Part shown: positions 7,215-14,439 of the stretch, in pieces
Layout: each line of letters opens with the position of its first letter
How positions within the stretch are numbered: the stretch's first letter is position 1
Assembly: GCA_002350765.1 (NCBI GenBank)
Contig: DEFK01000015.1
Location: 141,632-195,326 of the forward strand
Direction: 5' to 3'
Length of the DNA: 53,695 bases
Source of the DNA: Ruminococcaceae bacterium UBA2854
Lineage (GTDB): Bacteria > Bacillota > Clostridia > Oscillospirales > Acutalibacteraceae
Made by a program: the position numbers and the translations under genes
Notes under the pieces: generated by a model
The model's input: the letters and a program-made list of their open reading frames with translations, nothing else
What the model was told of the DNA's origin: nothing
Database searches by the model: none

Positions 7215-7784
7215 TTAAACAATGATCTCGCCCTCGACGTTGCCCGCGATACCCGCGGCGTTAGCCTCGTCGGTGTCGATGTGCATAGCGGGAGCGTATT
7301 TCTCGCTTACACGGCATACAACGTCGCCGAAAATTGTCTCACGAGCGCCTGGAGTTCCAACCTTAACGGAAACGATCTGCTTCTCTTTAAGTCCCATTTC
7401 CTCGGCGTCCTTGGGAGTAAGGTGAATATGTCTTTTCGCTACGATAACACCGCAGTCAACCTCGACCTCGCCCTCGGGACCTACGAGCTTACATCCCGGT
7501 GAACCGGCGATATCGCCCGACTCGCGTACGGGAGGTACGATACCGAGCTTACGAGCGTCGGTATAGGAAACTTCAATCTGGGTATCGGGACGCTCGGGAC
7601 CTAAGATAGACATATTGAGCTCGCCCTTAGGACCTACTACGGTAACTCTCTCGAAGCAGGCGAACTGTCCCGGCTGGGATAAGTCCTTCTTATTAGTAAG
7701 CTGTGCGTCTTTTCCGAAAAGAACCTCGAAGTCCGCGCGGGAAACGTGGAGATGACGGGCTGAGGTTTCAACTAAAATCTTCAT
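7215..7784 (-). CDS. PduL-type phosphotransacylase (phosphate propanoyltransferase family)
   Basis: Interconverts acyl-CoA and acyl phosphate; members act on acetyl-CoA or propanoyl-CoA. It has 189 residues. Both family halves are visible, with metal-binding histidines in ARHLHVSRADFEVLFG (N-terminal) and VAKRHIHLTPKDAEEMG (C-terminal). Also present are QPGQFACFERVT, ILGPERPDTQIEVS and PPVRESGDIAGSPG. There is no encapsulation peptide and no microcompartment neighbours, so a cytosolic role in acetate/acetyl phosphate metabolism is more likely than propanediol use. The start at 7784 (ATG after GGTGG) is preferred over a TTG five codons upstream. Confidence 0.93.
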   Translation of the reverse strand: MKILVETSARHLHVSRADFEVLFGKDAQLTNKKDLSQPGQFACFERVTVVGPKGELNMSILGPERPDTQIEVSYTDARKLGIVPPVRESGDIAGSPGCKLVGPEGEVEVDCGVIVAKRHIHLTPKDAEEMGLKEKQIVSVKVGTPGARETIFGDVVCRVSEKYAPAMHIDTDEANAAGIAGNVEGEIIV

Positions 7785-7831
7785 AAAACTAACCACCAAT
7801 CAAATATTTTCCGTAAAAACGGTCTATAGTT

Positions 7832-7860
7832 ATTTTAACTCATTATAGATTAAATTTCAA
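7832..7860 (-). promoter_or_regulatory. Promoter of pduL-like gene
   Basis: Minus strand TTGAAA (7855-7860), a 17-bp spacer and TAAAAT (7832-7837), about 50 nt before the start codon. Confidence 0.7.
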
Positions 7861-7867
7861 GGGGTAT

Positions 7868-8098
7868 AATAGAATTGCTCTTTGAGCAATTCTATTAAAT
7901 GGAGAATTGAGAATTGAGAATGGAGAATGGCGGTCGAGTAGAGAGAACGATAAAAACCAGAACTTTAATTCCCGATTGTATAAATATAGCAATATTAATA
8001 CGGTCGGGATACCGTCGTGATTAATTTGTCCGAGCTGTCTGCACGACATTCATTCTCAATTCTCCATTCTCAATTCTCAATTTAGAAATACTCAATTC
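7868..8098. repeat. Composite repeat with TTGAGAA heptamer ends
   Basis: Begins with an inverted repeat AGAATTGCTC / GAGCAATTCT. TTGAGAA/TGGAGAA heptamers follow, then a module CGGTCGAGTAGAG to TTCCCGATTG, a module ACGGTCGGGATACCG to CTGCACGAC, and complementary TTCTCAA/TTCTCCA heptamers. The two ends are clearly reverse complements. It stops 19 nt before the uracil-DNA glycosylase gene. Confidence 0.85.
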
Positions 8099-8117
8099 AA
8101 AAATCGGAGGTATATAT

Positions 8118-8696
8118 ATGTACTCTAGCTTTTCCGAGCTTAAAGAAGCGTGTTCAAACTGCCGCAAGTGCGGGCTGTGCGAAACGCGTAACAATGTTGT
8201 TGTCGGCGTCGGCAACGAGAACGCCGATGTGCTTTTTATCGGCGAAGGTCCCGGCGAAAACGAGGATTTACAGGGCGAGCCGTTCGTAGGTCGAGGAGGA
8301 AAGCTGCTCGACAAAATGCTCAACGCCGTCGATTTAGACCGCAACAAAAATATTTACATAGCGAATATCGTAAAATGCCGTCCTCCCCGCAACCGCGATC
8401 CCAAGCCCGAGGAGCAGGAGATGTGCATTAACTGGCTGAGAAATCAGGTTAAGCTTATCGACCCGAAGATCATCGTCTGTCTCGGCAGAATTTCTGCGCA
8501 GAAGCTTATAAAAGAGGATTTAAGAATTACCAAGGAGCACGGATTATTTTTCCAAAAAGGAAAATTCCTTATGATGCCGATGTTCCACCCCGCGGCAATT
8601 CTCCGCAACCCCAACCAGAAACCCGCCGCGTTTAATGACTTTTTGATACTCAGGGAGAAAATCAAGGAAATTTGTCCCGAGACTTACAGCAGTTGA
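8118..8696 (+). CDS. Uracil-DNA glycosylase, family 4 (iron-sulfur type)
   Basis: Removes uracil from DNA in base excision repair. It has 192 residues. The N-terminal CSNCRKCGLCETRNNVV carries cluster cysteines. GEGPGENEDLQGEPFVGRGG is the family 4/5 motif A with the catalytic region. YIANIVKCRPPRNRDPKPEE supplies another ligand cysteine, and MFHPAAILRNPNQKP is the C-terminal HP motif. GGAGG lies about 8 nt upstream. Its stop codon TGA (8694-8696) is part of the AGTTGACAG heptamer array that follows. Functional annotation is firm; substrate range is not visible. Confidence 0.95.
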   Translation: MYSSFSELKEACSNCRKCGLCETRNNVVVGVGNENADVLFIGEGPGENEDLQGEPFVGRGGKLLDKMLNAVDLDRNKNIYIANIVKCRPPRNRDPKPEEQEMCINWLRNQVKLIDPKIIVCLGRISAQKLIKEDLRITKEHGLFFQKGKFLMMPMFHPAAILRNPNQKPAAFNDFLILREKIKEICPETYSS

Positions 8697-8699
8697 CAG

Positions 8700-8727
8700 T
8701 TGACATTTATTTATAATATGATATAAT
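8700..8727 (+). promoter_or_regulatory. Promoter of small RNA 2 (antitoxin candidate)
   Basis: TTGACA (8700-8705), a 16-bp spacer and TATAAT (8722-8727). The -35 box is itself the second unit of a TTGACAG heptamer pair (8692-8705). Confidence 0.85.
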
Positions 8728-8732
8728 GAATA

Positions 8733-8820
8733 TAGAAAAGGAGCTATCCAAGAAACGGTTAGCCCGAGTATAGTTATTTATGCAAATAACCGCCTAAGGC
8801 TAGTGGGCGGTTATTTCTCT
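8733..8820 (+). ncRNA. Small RNA 2, candidate antisense antitoxin
   Basis: Predicted start near 8733. The 5' motif GGAGCTATCC-AAGAAAC-GGTTAGCCC is at 8740-8765. The terminator stem AAATAACCGCC / GGCGGTTATTT (8784-8816) is followed by CTCTTTT. Its 3' end overlaps the last codons of the opposing peptide gene, giving base pairing between the two RNAs across the terminator. Layout, motif and spacing match small RNA 1. Confidence 0.75.
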
Positions 8821-8876
8821 TTTATATAATACAATATAAAGAAAATAATCGTAAGACATAATAAATATTCAGTCAT
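8811..8876 (-). CDS. 21-residue hydrophobic peptide, type I toxin candidate
   Basis: Begins MTEYLLCLTIIFFILYY and ends IKEK: one membrane-spanning stretch and a basic end. GAGGGTGA lies 6 nt before the ATG. It is convergent with small RNA 2 and has its own promoter (8985-9013) and two-hairpin leader. The stop codon lies in the RNA 2 terminator stem. It shares an LTI core and the whole locus design with the peptide at 6920-6988. Confidence 0.75.
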   Translation of the reverse strand: MTEYLLCLTIIFFILYYIKEK

Positions 8877-8894
8877 TACAATCACCCTCTTTTA

Positions 8895-8941
8895 ACATAT
8901 TCCCAAATGGGTTCTATGTAAACAGGAATCACAGTTTCCTG
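8895..8941 (-). promoter_or_regulatory. Structured leader of toxin candidate 2
   Basis: Hairpin CAGGAA / TTCCTG with loop ACTGTGA (8923-8941), then arms ACATA / TATGT around CCC / GGG (8895-8919). Compared with locus 1, both strands of the first stem change while the loop stays the same. That is what a conserved RNA structure predicts. Confidence 0.78.
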
Positions 8942-8984
8942 ATAGAGGGCTAACCGCTTCCGTTTTAGGATAGCTCACGCTTAT

Positions 8985-9013
8985 ACTATAACACGTACGT
9001 TCGAATAAGTCAA
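8985..9013 (-). promoter_or_regulatory. Promoter of toxin candidate 2
   Basis: Minus strand TTGACT (9008-9013), a 17-bp spacer and TATAGT (8985-8990). The predicted leader starts near 8978 and contains GAGCTATCC and GGTTAGCCC close to its 5' end. Confidence 0.75.
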
Positions 9014-9029
9014 GATAGTAGAGAGACTT

Positions 9030-9450
9030 ACAGCGGTTGCTAGTTCTCAGTGGTCAGTGGACAGTTGATAGTTGATAGTTGATAGTTGTGGTCGGGTAGA
9101 TAGCTCGGAATTAAAAACAAAAACGGTTTCCCGACTGTATTTATAGGATTAAGGGCTAAGGATTTAGGATTTAGGGAATGTCGGGAAGAAAGAACGGACT
9201 GATAAACAGCCGCGGTATCCCGACTATATAAATAAAGATATATCAATATTAATACGGTCGGGAATTGAAGTAGTAGACTTAAGCTATACTTTCTGCACGA
9301 CCATCCCTACATCCTACATCCTAAACCCTACACCCTAATCACGCAAGCGGAGCTTGCATATTAATTCGGTCGGGCGGTAAAGGTAAATCATTTATTTATT
9401 CTATCTGCACGACATCAACTGTCCACTGTCAACTGTCAACTGTCAACTAA
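9030..9450. repeat. Composite repeat with 215-bp core, copy 2
   Basis: Left heptamers TCAGTGG and TTGATAG; module GGTCGGGTAGATAG to TTTCCCGACTG; then the 215-bp core (9145-9359) as in 4580-4794; then a CGGTCGGGCGGTAAAGG module and right heptamers CTGTCAA. The right array is the reverse complement of the left one. It ends at the terminator of the next gene. Confidence 0.9.
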
Positions 9451-9478
9451 AAAAAGGACTGCCGAAGCAGTCCTTTTT
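9451..9478 (-). terminator. Intrinsic terminator after surface protein gene
   Basis: Stem AAAAAGGACTGC / GCAGTCCTTTTT with the loop CGAA, read on the minus strand into a T-rich stretch. Confidence 0.93.
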
Positions 9479-9491
9479 CTTATGTCATTAA

Positions 9492-10565
9492 TTATTCAGT
9501 TCTCTTTCTGCGTGTTACATAGATAACGCCTGCAGCCGCGAGCATAACGCCGAGGAGGATAAAGAGGATTGTATCTTCTTCACCGTCGGAGCCTGAGCCT
9601 GAGCTGTTGGAAGATGAGCTTCCTGAATAGCTGCTGCCGCCGCTTGAGCTTGAGGAAGAAGCAGCGCTTGAGCTTGAGGAGATATGTCCGCCGTTAGAGG
9701 AAATCTGCTTAGCTTCGTTTTTAGCCTTGCCCTCGTCAATCTTAGCCTCGTTCTTCTTAGCGGGATAAGCCTTAGCGAAAGCGTCTTCGAGCATCTTCTT
9801 CATAGCCTTCTCATCTTCGCCTGTCTTCTTGGAGATGATGTAAGCGTAGATGTCCTGAATCTGGCTTGCTGATGTGATACCGAATTTCGGAAAAGCCTTT
9901 GCGAGAGCGGGAACAGCCTTTACGAACTTGCTCTTGTAGTAAGTCGGGAGCCAGTCACCGATAACCTCTGTGCCTTTCTCATTTGGGCAGAGCTTGGAAC
10001 CTACGATGTTACCGATAGATGTGAACGCGAGGTGAGGACCGTAAGAACCGCTGTTCTTGCTCCATACAGCCTCGTCAGCCTTCTTCTCGGAGTCAACGGG
10101 GTTCTCGATGAGCTTGCCTGTGAGCTTTAATGTATCGCCTACGCAAGCCTTGGAGAAGGTTGCGTCGTAAGTCTGCTTACCTGTCTGAGCCGAGAAGATG
10201 ATACAATAATCTTCGCCGCTCTTTAAGCCGCCGCTCATTGTTGTAGAAGCGTCTAAGTTAGCAAGGTCATAGCTCCACTTGTTGCCGCTAACCTTCTTAC
10301 AAGCTTCTTTCTTTAACTGCCAGCCGATAAAAGCGTCGCCGCCTCTTTTCCAGATATGGCAGTAAACCATTGTTACATTTTTCCAACCGCTGGCGTCAAA
10401 GTAAACTAAGTCGCCTGAGCCAGTTGTTGAGCTGGAAGTATCAGCACCTGCTGAGTTATTGCTGTCAGCGCCGACAGGGTTGCTAACCTCAGCCGCGGAA
10501 ACCGCTACTACAGCTACCGATAAAACCATAACTAATGCTAAAGCAATAGAAATAATTCTTTTCAT
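9492..10565 (-). CDS. Membrane-anchored surface protein with starch-binding-like domain
   Basis: A 357-residue exported protein. The signal peptide MKRIISIALALVMVLSVAVV ends near VSAAEV. A low-complexity Ser/Thr/Gly segment (residues about 30-50) precedes an aromatic-rich domain opening with VYFDASGWKNVTMVYCHIW. Its pattern recalls CBM25/26-type starch-binding modules (tentative). A mostly helical region and a long Ser/Gly linker (about residues 290-325) follow, then one membrane helix and the basic tail TRRKRTE. No LPXTG motif was seen, so membrane retention rather than sortase anchoring is inferred. Substrate binding is not proven by sequence. Confidence 0.8.
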   Translation of the reverse strand: MKRIISIALALVMVLSVAVVAVSAAEVSNPVGADSNNSAGADTSSSTTGSGDLVYFDASGWKNVTMVYCHIWKRGGDAFIGWQLKKEACKKVSGNKWSYDLANLDASTTMSGGLKSGEDYCIIFSAQTGKQTYDATFSKACVGDTLKLTGKLIENPVDSEKKADEAVWSKNSGSYGPHLAFTSIGNIVGSKLCPNEKGTEVIGDWLPTYYKSKFVKAVPALAKAFPKFGITSASQIQDIYAYIISKKTGEDEKAMKKMLEDAFAKAYPAKKNEAKIDEGKAKNEAKQISSNGGHISSSSSAASSSSSSGGSSYSGSSSSNSSGSGSDGEEDTILFILLGVMLAAAGVIYVTRRKRTE

Positions 10566-10627
10566 CTTGAAAATCTCCTTTAAAAAAATAAATTAAGACA
10601 TATTAAGACATAGGTCTTGTTAAATAC

Positions 10628-10656
10628 ATTATACAATATTGGTTACAATTTCGCAA
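10628..10656 (-). promoter_or_regulatory. Promoter of the starch-binding-like surface protein
   Basis: Minus strand TTGCGA (10651-10656), a 17-bp spacer and TATAAT (10628-10633), with AAAGGAG before the start codon. Confidence 0.65.
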
Positions 10657-10763
10657 TAAAAATATTTTCAAAATCTAACGTCATTTTGCACAAAGATTTG
10701 GTTGCTTATTTGTGCAATCTACACAAATAGGGACTGCTTCTTTTTAATCGTTATTCTTTTAAA

Positions 10764-10807
10764 CAAAAAAACGGATAAACAGCTTTATAAATTTAGCTGT
10801 TTATCCG
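10764..10807 (-). terminator. Intrinsic terminator after cohesin-like gene
   Basis: Minus-strand stem CGGATAAACAGCT / AGCTGTTTATCCG, followed by TTTTTTTG. It is 28 nt past the stop. Confidence 0.9.
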
Positions 10808-10835
10808 AATTGAGTTTTATTCTTTTGTAAGCGGA

Positions 10836-11648
10836 TTATTCCGTCTTATCGGCGGTATCTTCCTGCTTCTTTGAGAAATGGCTTCTCAGAATTACAACAA
10901 TAACGATCGCGATTACCGCGGCTACAATACCGAGGATCACGAGAATAGTCGAAATCGGAGTGCCGCCGCCCTTAGTAACGTCTACGGGCTCGGAAGCCGC
11001 TCTCAGCACGGGGGTTGTAGTTACGCCCGTAACCTGGATATGGTTATCGCCTTTTCCGTTTTCTTCACCCTTACCGTCGGAGTAGTTTATAAACGAACCC
11101 TGGTACTGGTTATTTAAAGAAGAATCTGTGCTTAACTTCGGCGGCTTATTCTTAATAACCTTCTTACCGTTTAAGGAAATGTCGCTTGTTAAAGTATAGG
11201 ATTTAAGATTCGGCATATCCTGTCCGCCGCTGTACATTTCGGTGATAAAATAGGTTATATCCGTTTTACCGGGGCTTTGAACCTTAAAATCAACCGTCAT
11301 AAGAGTTTTTGTTTTGCTGAAATCTACGGGAGAAGTCGCGCTTGTCCAGTTAAAGGCGATACCGTCTTTATAAGCGATATTCTTAACTACTCCGTCAAGC
11401 GACGGGAAAACTACCGAGCTCGGCTGAACCTTGAGGAACTTTTTGTCGAAGAACACGTACATTTGTATTCCTTCGAGCTTTTCTTTACAATCGCCAAGCT
11501 TCAGAGTATACGTTACGGTATCTCCGTTCTTAGCCTTTACCTTATCATTTATAAGAGTCTCCTGAGCCGCGAACGCCGACACGCTCGACACAGCGATAAC
11601 AGCGGCGGTCATTAATACTGCGAGAAAAATTTTTAATCCCTTTTTCAT
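10836..11648 (-). CDS. Membrane-anchored protein with cohesin-like domain
   Basis: 270 residues. A signal peptide (MKKGLKIFLAVLMTAAVIAV, cleavage likely near AFAAQE) is followed by a beta-rich domain of about 140 residues with cohesin-like features: NGDTVTYTLKLGDC, LEGIQMYVFFDKKFLKV and SVVFPSLDGVVKN. A disordered linker, one transmembrane helix (STILVILGIVAAVIAIVIVV) and a charged cytoplasmic tail complete it. It could present a partner such as a dockerin-bearing enzyme at the surface (inference). No dockerin was seen in the window. The start at 11648 is chosen because it opens directly with the signal peptide; an ATG four codons upstream is possible. Confidence 0.78.
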   Translation of the reverse strand: MKKGLKIFLAVLMTAAVIAVSSVSAFAAQETLINDKVKAKNGDTVTYTLKLGDCKEKLEGIQMYVFFDKKFLKVQPSSVVFPSLDGVVKNIAYKDGIAFNWTSATSPVDFSKTKTLMTVDFKVQSPGKTDITYFITEMYSGGQDMPNLKSYTLTSDISLNGKKVIKNKPPKLSTDSSLNNQYQGSFINYSDGKGEENGKGDNHIQVTGVTTTPVLRAASEPVDVTKGGGTPISTILVILGIVAAVIAIVIVVILRSHFSKKQEDTADKTE

Positions 11649-11692
11649 AGTCAATTCCATAACCTTTCATATATTAAAATTATACGTTATTT

Positions 11693-11721
11693 ATTATATA
11701 CTATAACTCCCAAAATTTCAA
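11693..11721 (-). promoter_or_regulatory. Promoter of cohesin-like gene
   Basis: Minus strand TTGAAA (11716-11721), a 17-bp spacer and TATAAT (11693-11698). It lies between the gene and the tandem 78-bp elements, so those elements are upstream of the transcript and not in its leader. Confidence 0.75.
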
Positions 11722-11742
11722 CAATTTTTTAATGTCTTCGTT

Positions 11743-11820
11743 TGGCGTGGACGTTCCTATCAGGAATGTGATATCCCCCGTACCTTAGTGCCTCTATTAA
11801 ACTTTGGATATAGAGGATAG
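11743..11820 (-). repeat. 78-bp structured element, copy A
   Basis: On the plus strand it runs from TGGCGTGGACGTTCC to TAGAGGATAG. Read on the minus strand, TATCCTCT can pair with GGGGGATA (with U-G wobbles), enclosing a variable loop. A small hairpin TTCCT / AGGAA follows. The outer parts match copy B; the middle differs. Confidence 0.75.
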
Positions 11821-11842
11821 GTTCTGCTCCTTGGTTTATACC

Positions 11843-11920
11843 TGGCGTGGACGTTCCTATCAGGAATGTGATATCCCCCGTACGTTTAGTGTACTATGAA
11901 GTTTTGGATATGGAGGATAG
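11843..11920 (-). repeat. 78-bp structured element, copy B
   Basis: Same length and ends as copy A, separated by 22 nt. The first 42 nt are nearly identical to copy A, and the last part reads TTTTGGATATGGAGGATAG. A more diverged copy is at 18555-18641. It sits upstream of the cohesin-like gene promoter. Confidence 0.75.
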
Positions 11921-12486
11921 TCAGTTCTCAGTGGTCAGTGAGCAGTGGTCAGTTCAACGTAACCTTAACATCGTAGGGGCGGTGCTCCTGACACCGCCCG
12001 AGGCACTTTACCAAACGTATTTGCCCTATCCTTTCGCGGGAGCGAAACGATTATACATAACCGCCATATTCCTGCCATCGGCAGGAGGAAGTTTTCGAAT
12101 ACGGGCGACTAACGCATCACAGGTAGCGTTGCGACCACCGCCTGTGGCGGATTAAGGGAGCAAAAGCGCTGTGTAAAATAAGGAGTACGACGAGCTCGCT
12201 CTTAGAGCGAGGCGGACGACTATATTTTGGACTGGGAAAAGTCGGAGCACCGCCCCTACGGTGATGAGGTGGCGTTTGCTTGTTTTGCCGTAGTGCTTTA
12301 TTAATACATTCGGGAAACCGTTGTTGTTTCAAAGTCCGTTCTTTCTGCCCGACTACAGCACTTCCCACTTCCAACTTCCCACTTCCCACTCCACAATATT
12401 AATACAGTCGGGAAACCGTTGTTGTTTCTTATTCCGAGCTATCTGCTCGACCACAACTGAGAACTGACTACTGAGAACTGAGAACT
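11921..12486. repeat. Composite repeat including a 289-bp inverted-repeat element
   Basis: Heptamers TCAGTGG/TCAGTGA (11921-11956) lead into a segment with perfect 17-bp terminal inverted repeats (11972-11988 and 12244-12260). GTCGGG/CCCGAC modules, a CACTTCC-type heptamer run and GAGAACTGA heptamers before the next terminator follow. Several open frames cross it but none resembles a protein. Confidence 0.8.
11972..12260. mobile_element. MITE-like 289-bp element with 17-bp terminal inverted repeats
   Basis: CGTAGGGGCGGTGCTCC at the left is the exact reverse complement of GGAGCACCGCCCCTACG at the right. The interior holds short palindromes (for example CTGCCATCGGCAG, ACCGCCTGTGGCGG) and no gene. 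No target-site duplication was recognised. It may be a non-autonomous element or two inverted copies of a common GTAGGGGCGG repeat. Confidence 0.6.
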
Positions 12487-12516
12487 AAAAAAGGTCGGCT
12501 GAGCCGACCTTTTTAA
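12487..12516 (-). terminator. Intrinsic terminator after P-loop protein gene
   Basis: Stem AAAAAGGTCGGCT / AGCCGACCTTTTT with a very short loop; T-rich on the minus strand. It ends the pgi/P-loop transcript. Confidence 0.92.
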
Positions 12517-12521
12517 ATCAA

Positions 12522-12938
12522 TTAAAGTTTTTCGCAAACCGCGTCAATCTCGCTGGGGATATCCTCCTCCGCGGCGGAGATAAGAACAACGAAATTAGCG
12601 TCCGAGTTCTCGCTTAAATCCTGGAGCTTCTTAGTAAATATCTCCAGACCGTCGATAGCCTCGGGGCAGATTTTAAATGTTGAGTCAATTAAAATATCCG
12701 TAACATCATAGTTGCCCGCGCAAATTCCGCTTAAGAATCCGAACAACATATCGTAACCTTTAATAGCGTACTGGTCAGTATCAATAAGGCGCGCTTTAGA
12801 AGTAATATCGTAAGTGAGCTTAGCTCCCTTTTCTACAACTACTACGTTGCCCTGAGACGCCGCCACAGCTTCGTTAGCGAGCTGAATCAGCTTCTTTGTT
12901 TTTCCTGAACCTTTTTTTCCGATAAGTAAAGTAACCAT
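12522..12938 (-). CDS. Small P-loop NTPase of unknown role
   Basis: 138 residues. The Walker A motif GKKGSGKTKK is at residues 7-16. The hydrophobic strand VTDILIDST could hold a Walker B aspartate, and FVVLISAAEEDIP lies near the C-terminus. No further domain is visible, so it is the bare nucleotide-binding core. It lies 35 nt downstream of pgi in the same direction and is probably co-transcribed with it. The function is unknown. Confidence 0.82.
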   Translation of the reverse strand: MVTLLIGKKGSGKTKKLIQLANEAVAASQGNVVVVEKGAKLTYDITSKARLIDTDQYAIKGYDMLFGFLSGICAGNYDVTDILIDSTFKICPEAIDGLEIFTKKLQDLSENSDANFVVLISAAEEDIPSEIDAVCEKL

Positions 12939-12973
12939 ACTTTTACTCCTCCTTATGTTTATACTTTTAGAAA

Positions 12974-14311
12974 TTACTTTAATCTCGCCTCGAGCTCAGC
13001 CTTAGCGTCCTCGTATCCCGGTTTACCGAGAAGCGCGAACATATTCTTCTTGTAGCTCTCAACACCGGGCTGGTTAAACGGATTTACTCCGAGCACATAT
13101 CCCGAAATAGCGCAAGCCTTCTCGAGGAAGTAGATAAGATAACCTAAGTTATCCTCGTTCATTTCCTCAACGTCAAGCACAATATTCGGCACGCCGCCGT
13201 CGTTATGAGCAAGAACAGTTCCCTCGAACGCTTTCTGATTTACAAAGCCCATAGTCTTGCCCGAAAGGAAGTTAAGACCATCAACATTTGTCGGATCTTC
13301 GCCGAGTGTAATTTCTTTTTTACATTTATCAAAGAGAACAACAGTCTCGAATAAATTACGTCTGCCGTCCTGAATGTACTGACCGAGAGAATGGAGGTCT
13401 GTCGAGAAGATAACGCTCGCGGGGAAAATACCCTTTCTGTCCTTACCCTCACTCTCGCCGTAGAGCTGCTTAAACCACTCGTTCATAAGAGTATAAGCGG
13501 GCTCGTAGCTAACCATAATTTCGGTTGTATATCCCTTATTATAGAGAATGTTACGAATAGCGGCGTATTTATAACAGTCGTTAGTCGCTAAATCGTCGTT
13601 ATTAAACTCGTCCTGAGCCTTTTTAGCTCCCGCCATAAGCGCGTCGATATCAGCGCCCGCGACAGCTATCGGAAGAAGTCCTACCGCTGTAAGCACGGAG
13701 AAACGTCCGCCTACATCGTCGGGAACTACGAAAGTCTCGTAGCCTTCCTTATCGGCGAGCTCCTTTAAGGTTCCTCTCGCCTTATCGGTTGTACAGTAGA
13801 TACGCTCCTTGGCGCCGTCCTTACCGTACTTTTTCTCGAGCATTTCAAGGAATACGCGGAACGCGATAGCGGGCTCGGTAGTTGTACCCGACTTGGAAAT
13901 CATATTAATAGAAACGTCTTTACCCTCGCAAAGCTCGATAATATCAGCTAATGCCGAGGAGCTTATTGAATTACCCGTAAAGTAAATCTGCGGAGTATCC
14001 TTAGCGAGCGCGTTATAGTTAGGCGAAGTTAAAAACTCAATCGCCGCTCTCGCGCCGAGATACGAACCGCCGATACCGATAACGATAAACACGTCGGTAT
14101 CGTTCTTAATCTTTTCAGCCGCTTTCTTAATGCGCGAAAATTCTTCCTTATCATAATTTGTAGGAAGGTCTACCCAGCCGATAAAATCATTACCTAAGCC
14201 TGTACCATCGTGGAGAGCCTTATGAGCGTTTTTAACCTGAGCTTCAATACCCTTGTACTCATCCTCGCCTACAAATCCGTTTAAATATTTGTCAATTAAT
14301 TTAGTTGACAT
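12974..14311 (-). CDS. pgi: Glucose-6-phosphate isomerase
   Basis: Interconverts glucose 6-phosphate and fructose 6-phosphate in glycolysis and gluconeogenesis. It also feeds the glycogen pathway encoded in this window. It has 445 residues, the shorter Gram-positive form. Signatures: IGIGGSYLGARAAIEFL near the N-terminus, SKSGTTTEPAIAFR, GGRFSVLTAVGLLPIAVAG, and the C-terminal NPFNQPGVESYKKNMFALLG with the catalytic Lys region. Own promoter at 14367-14395. Confidence 0.98.
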   Translation of the reverse strand: MSTKLIDKYLNGFVGEDEYKGIEAQVKNAHKALHDGTGLGNDFIGWVDLPTNYDKEEFSRIKKAAEKIKNDTDVFIVIGIGGSYLGARAAIEFLTSPNYNALAKDTPQIYFTGNSISSSALADIIELCEGKDVSINMISKSGTTTEPAIAFRVFLEMLEKKYGKDGAKERIYCTTDKARGTLKELADKEGYETFVVPDDVGGRFSVLTAVGLLPIAVAGADIDALMAGAKKAQDEFNNDDLATNDCYKYAAIRNILYNKGYTTEIMVSYEPAYTLMNEWFKQLYGESEGKDRKGIFPASVIFSTDLHSLGQYIQDGRRNLFETVVLFDKCKKEITLGEDPTNVDGLNFLSGKTMGFVNQKAFEGTVLAHNDGGVPNIVLDVEEMNEDNLGYLIYFLEKACAISGYVLGVNPFNQPGVESYKKNMFALLGKPGYEDAKAELEARLK

Positions 14312-14366
14312 AACTTAACCCCCTGACAAATCATACAGTTGCCCTGTATAACATATTGATAGATTT

Positions 14367-14395
14367 ATTTTAACATAAAATATAAGGGTATGCAA
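14367..14395 (-). promoter_or_regulatory. Promoter of pgi
   Basis: Minus strand TTGCAT (14390-14395), a 17-bp spacer and TAAAAT (14367-14372), about 55 nt before the start. Confidence 0.7.
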
Positions 14396-14439
14396 CCTTT
14401 TTTTGAAATTTAGAAATGAGCATTTCTCGCAGTCTGTTC

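Noticed and set aside
7215..7784. Microcompartment role for the PduL-like enzyme
   Set aside because: No encapsulation peptide at the N-terminus and no shell-protein genes in the window.
11743..11920. Tandem 78-bp elements as a riboswitch of the cohesin-like gene
   Set aside because: A good promoter (11693-11721) lies between the elements and the gene, so they would not be in its leader. They remain candidates for other roles.
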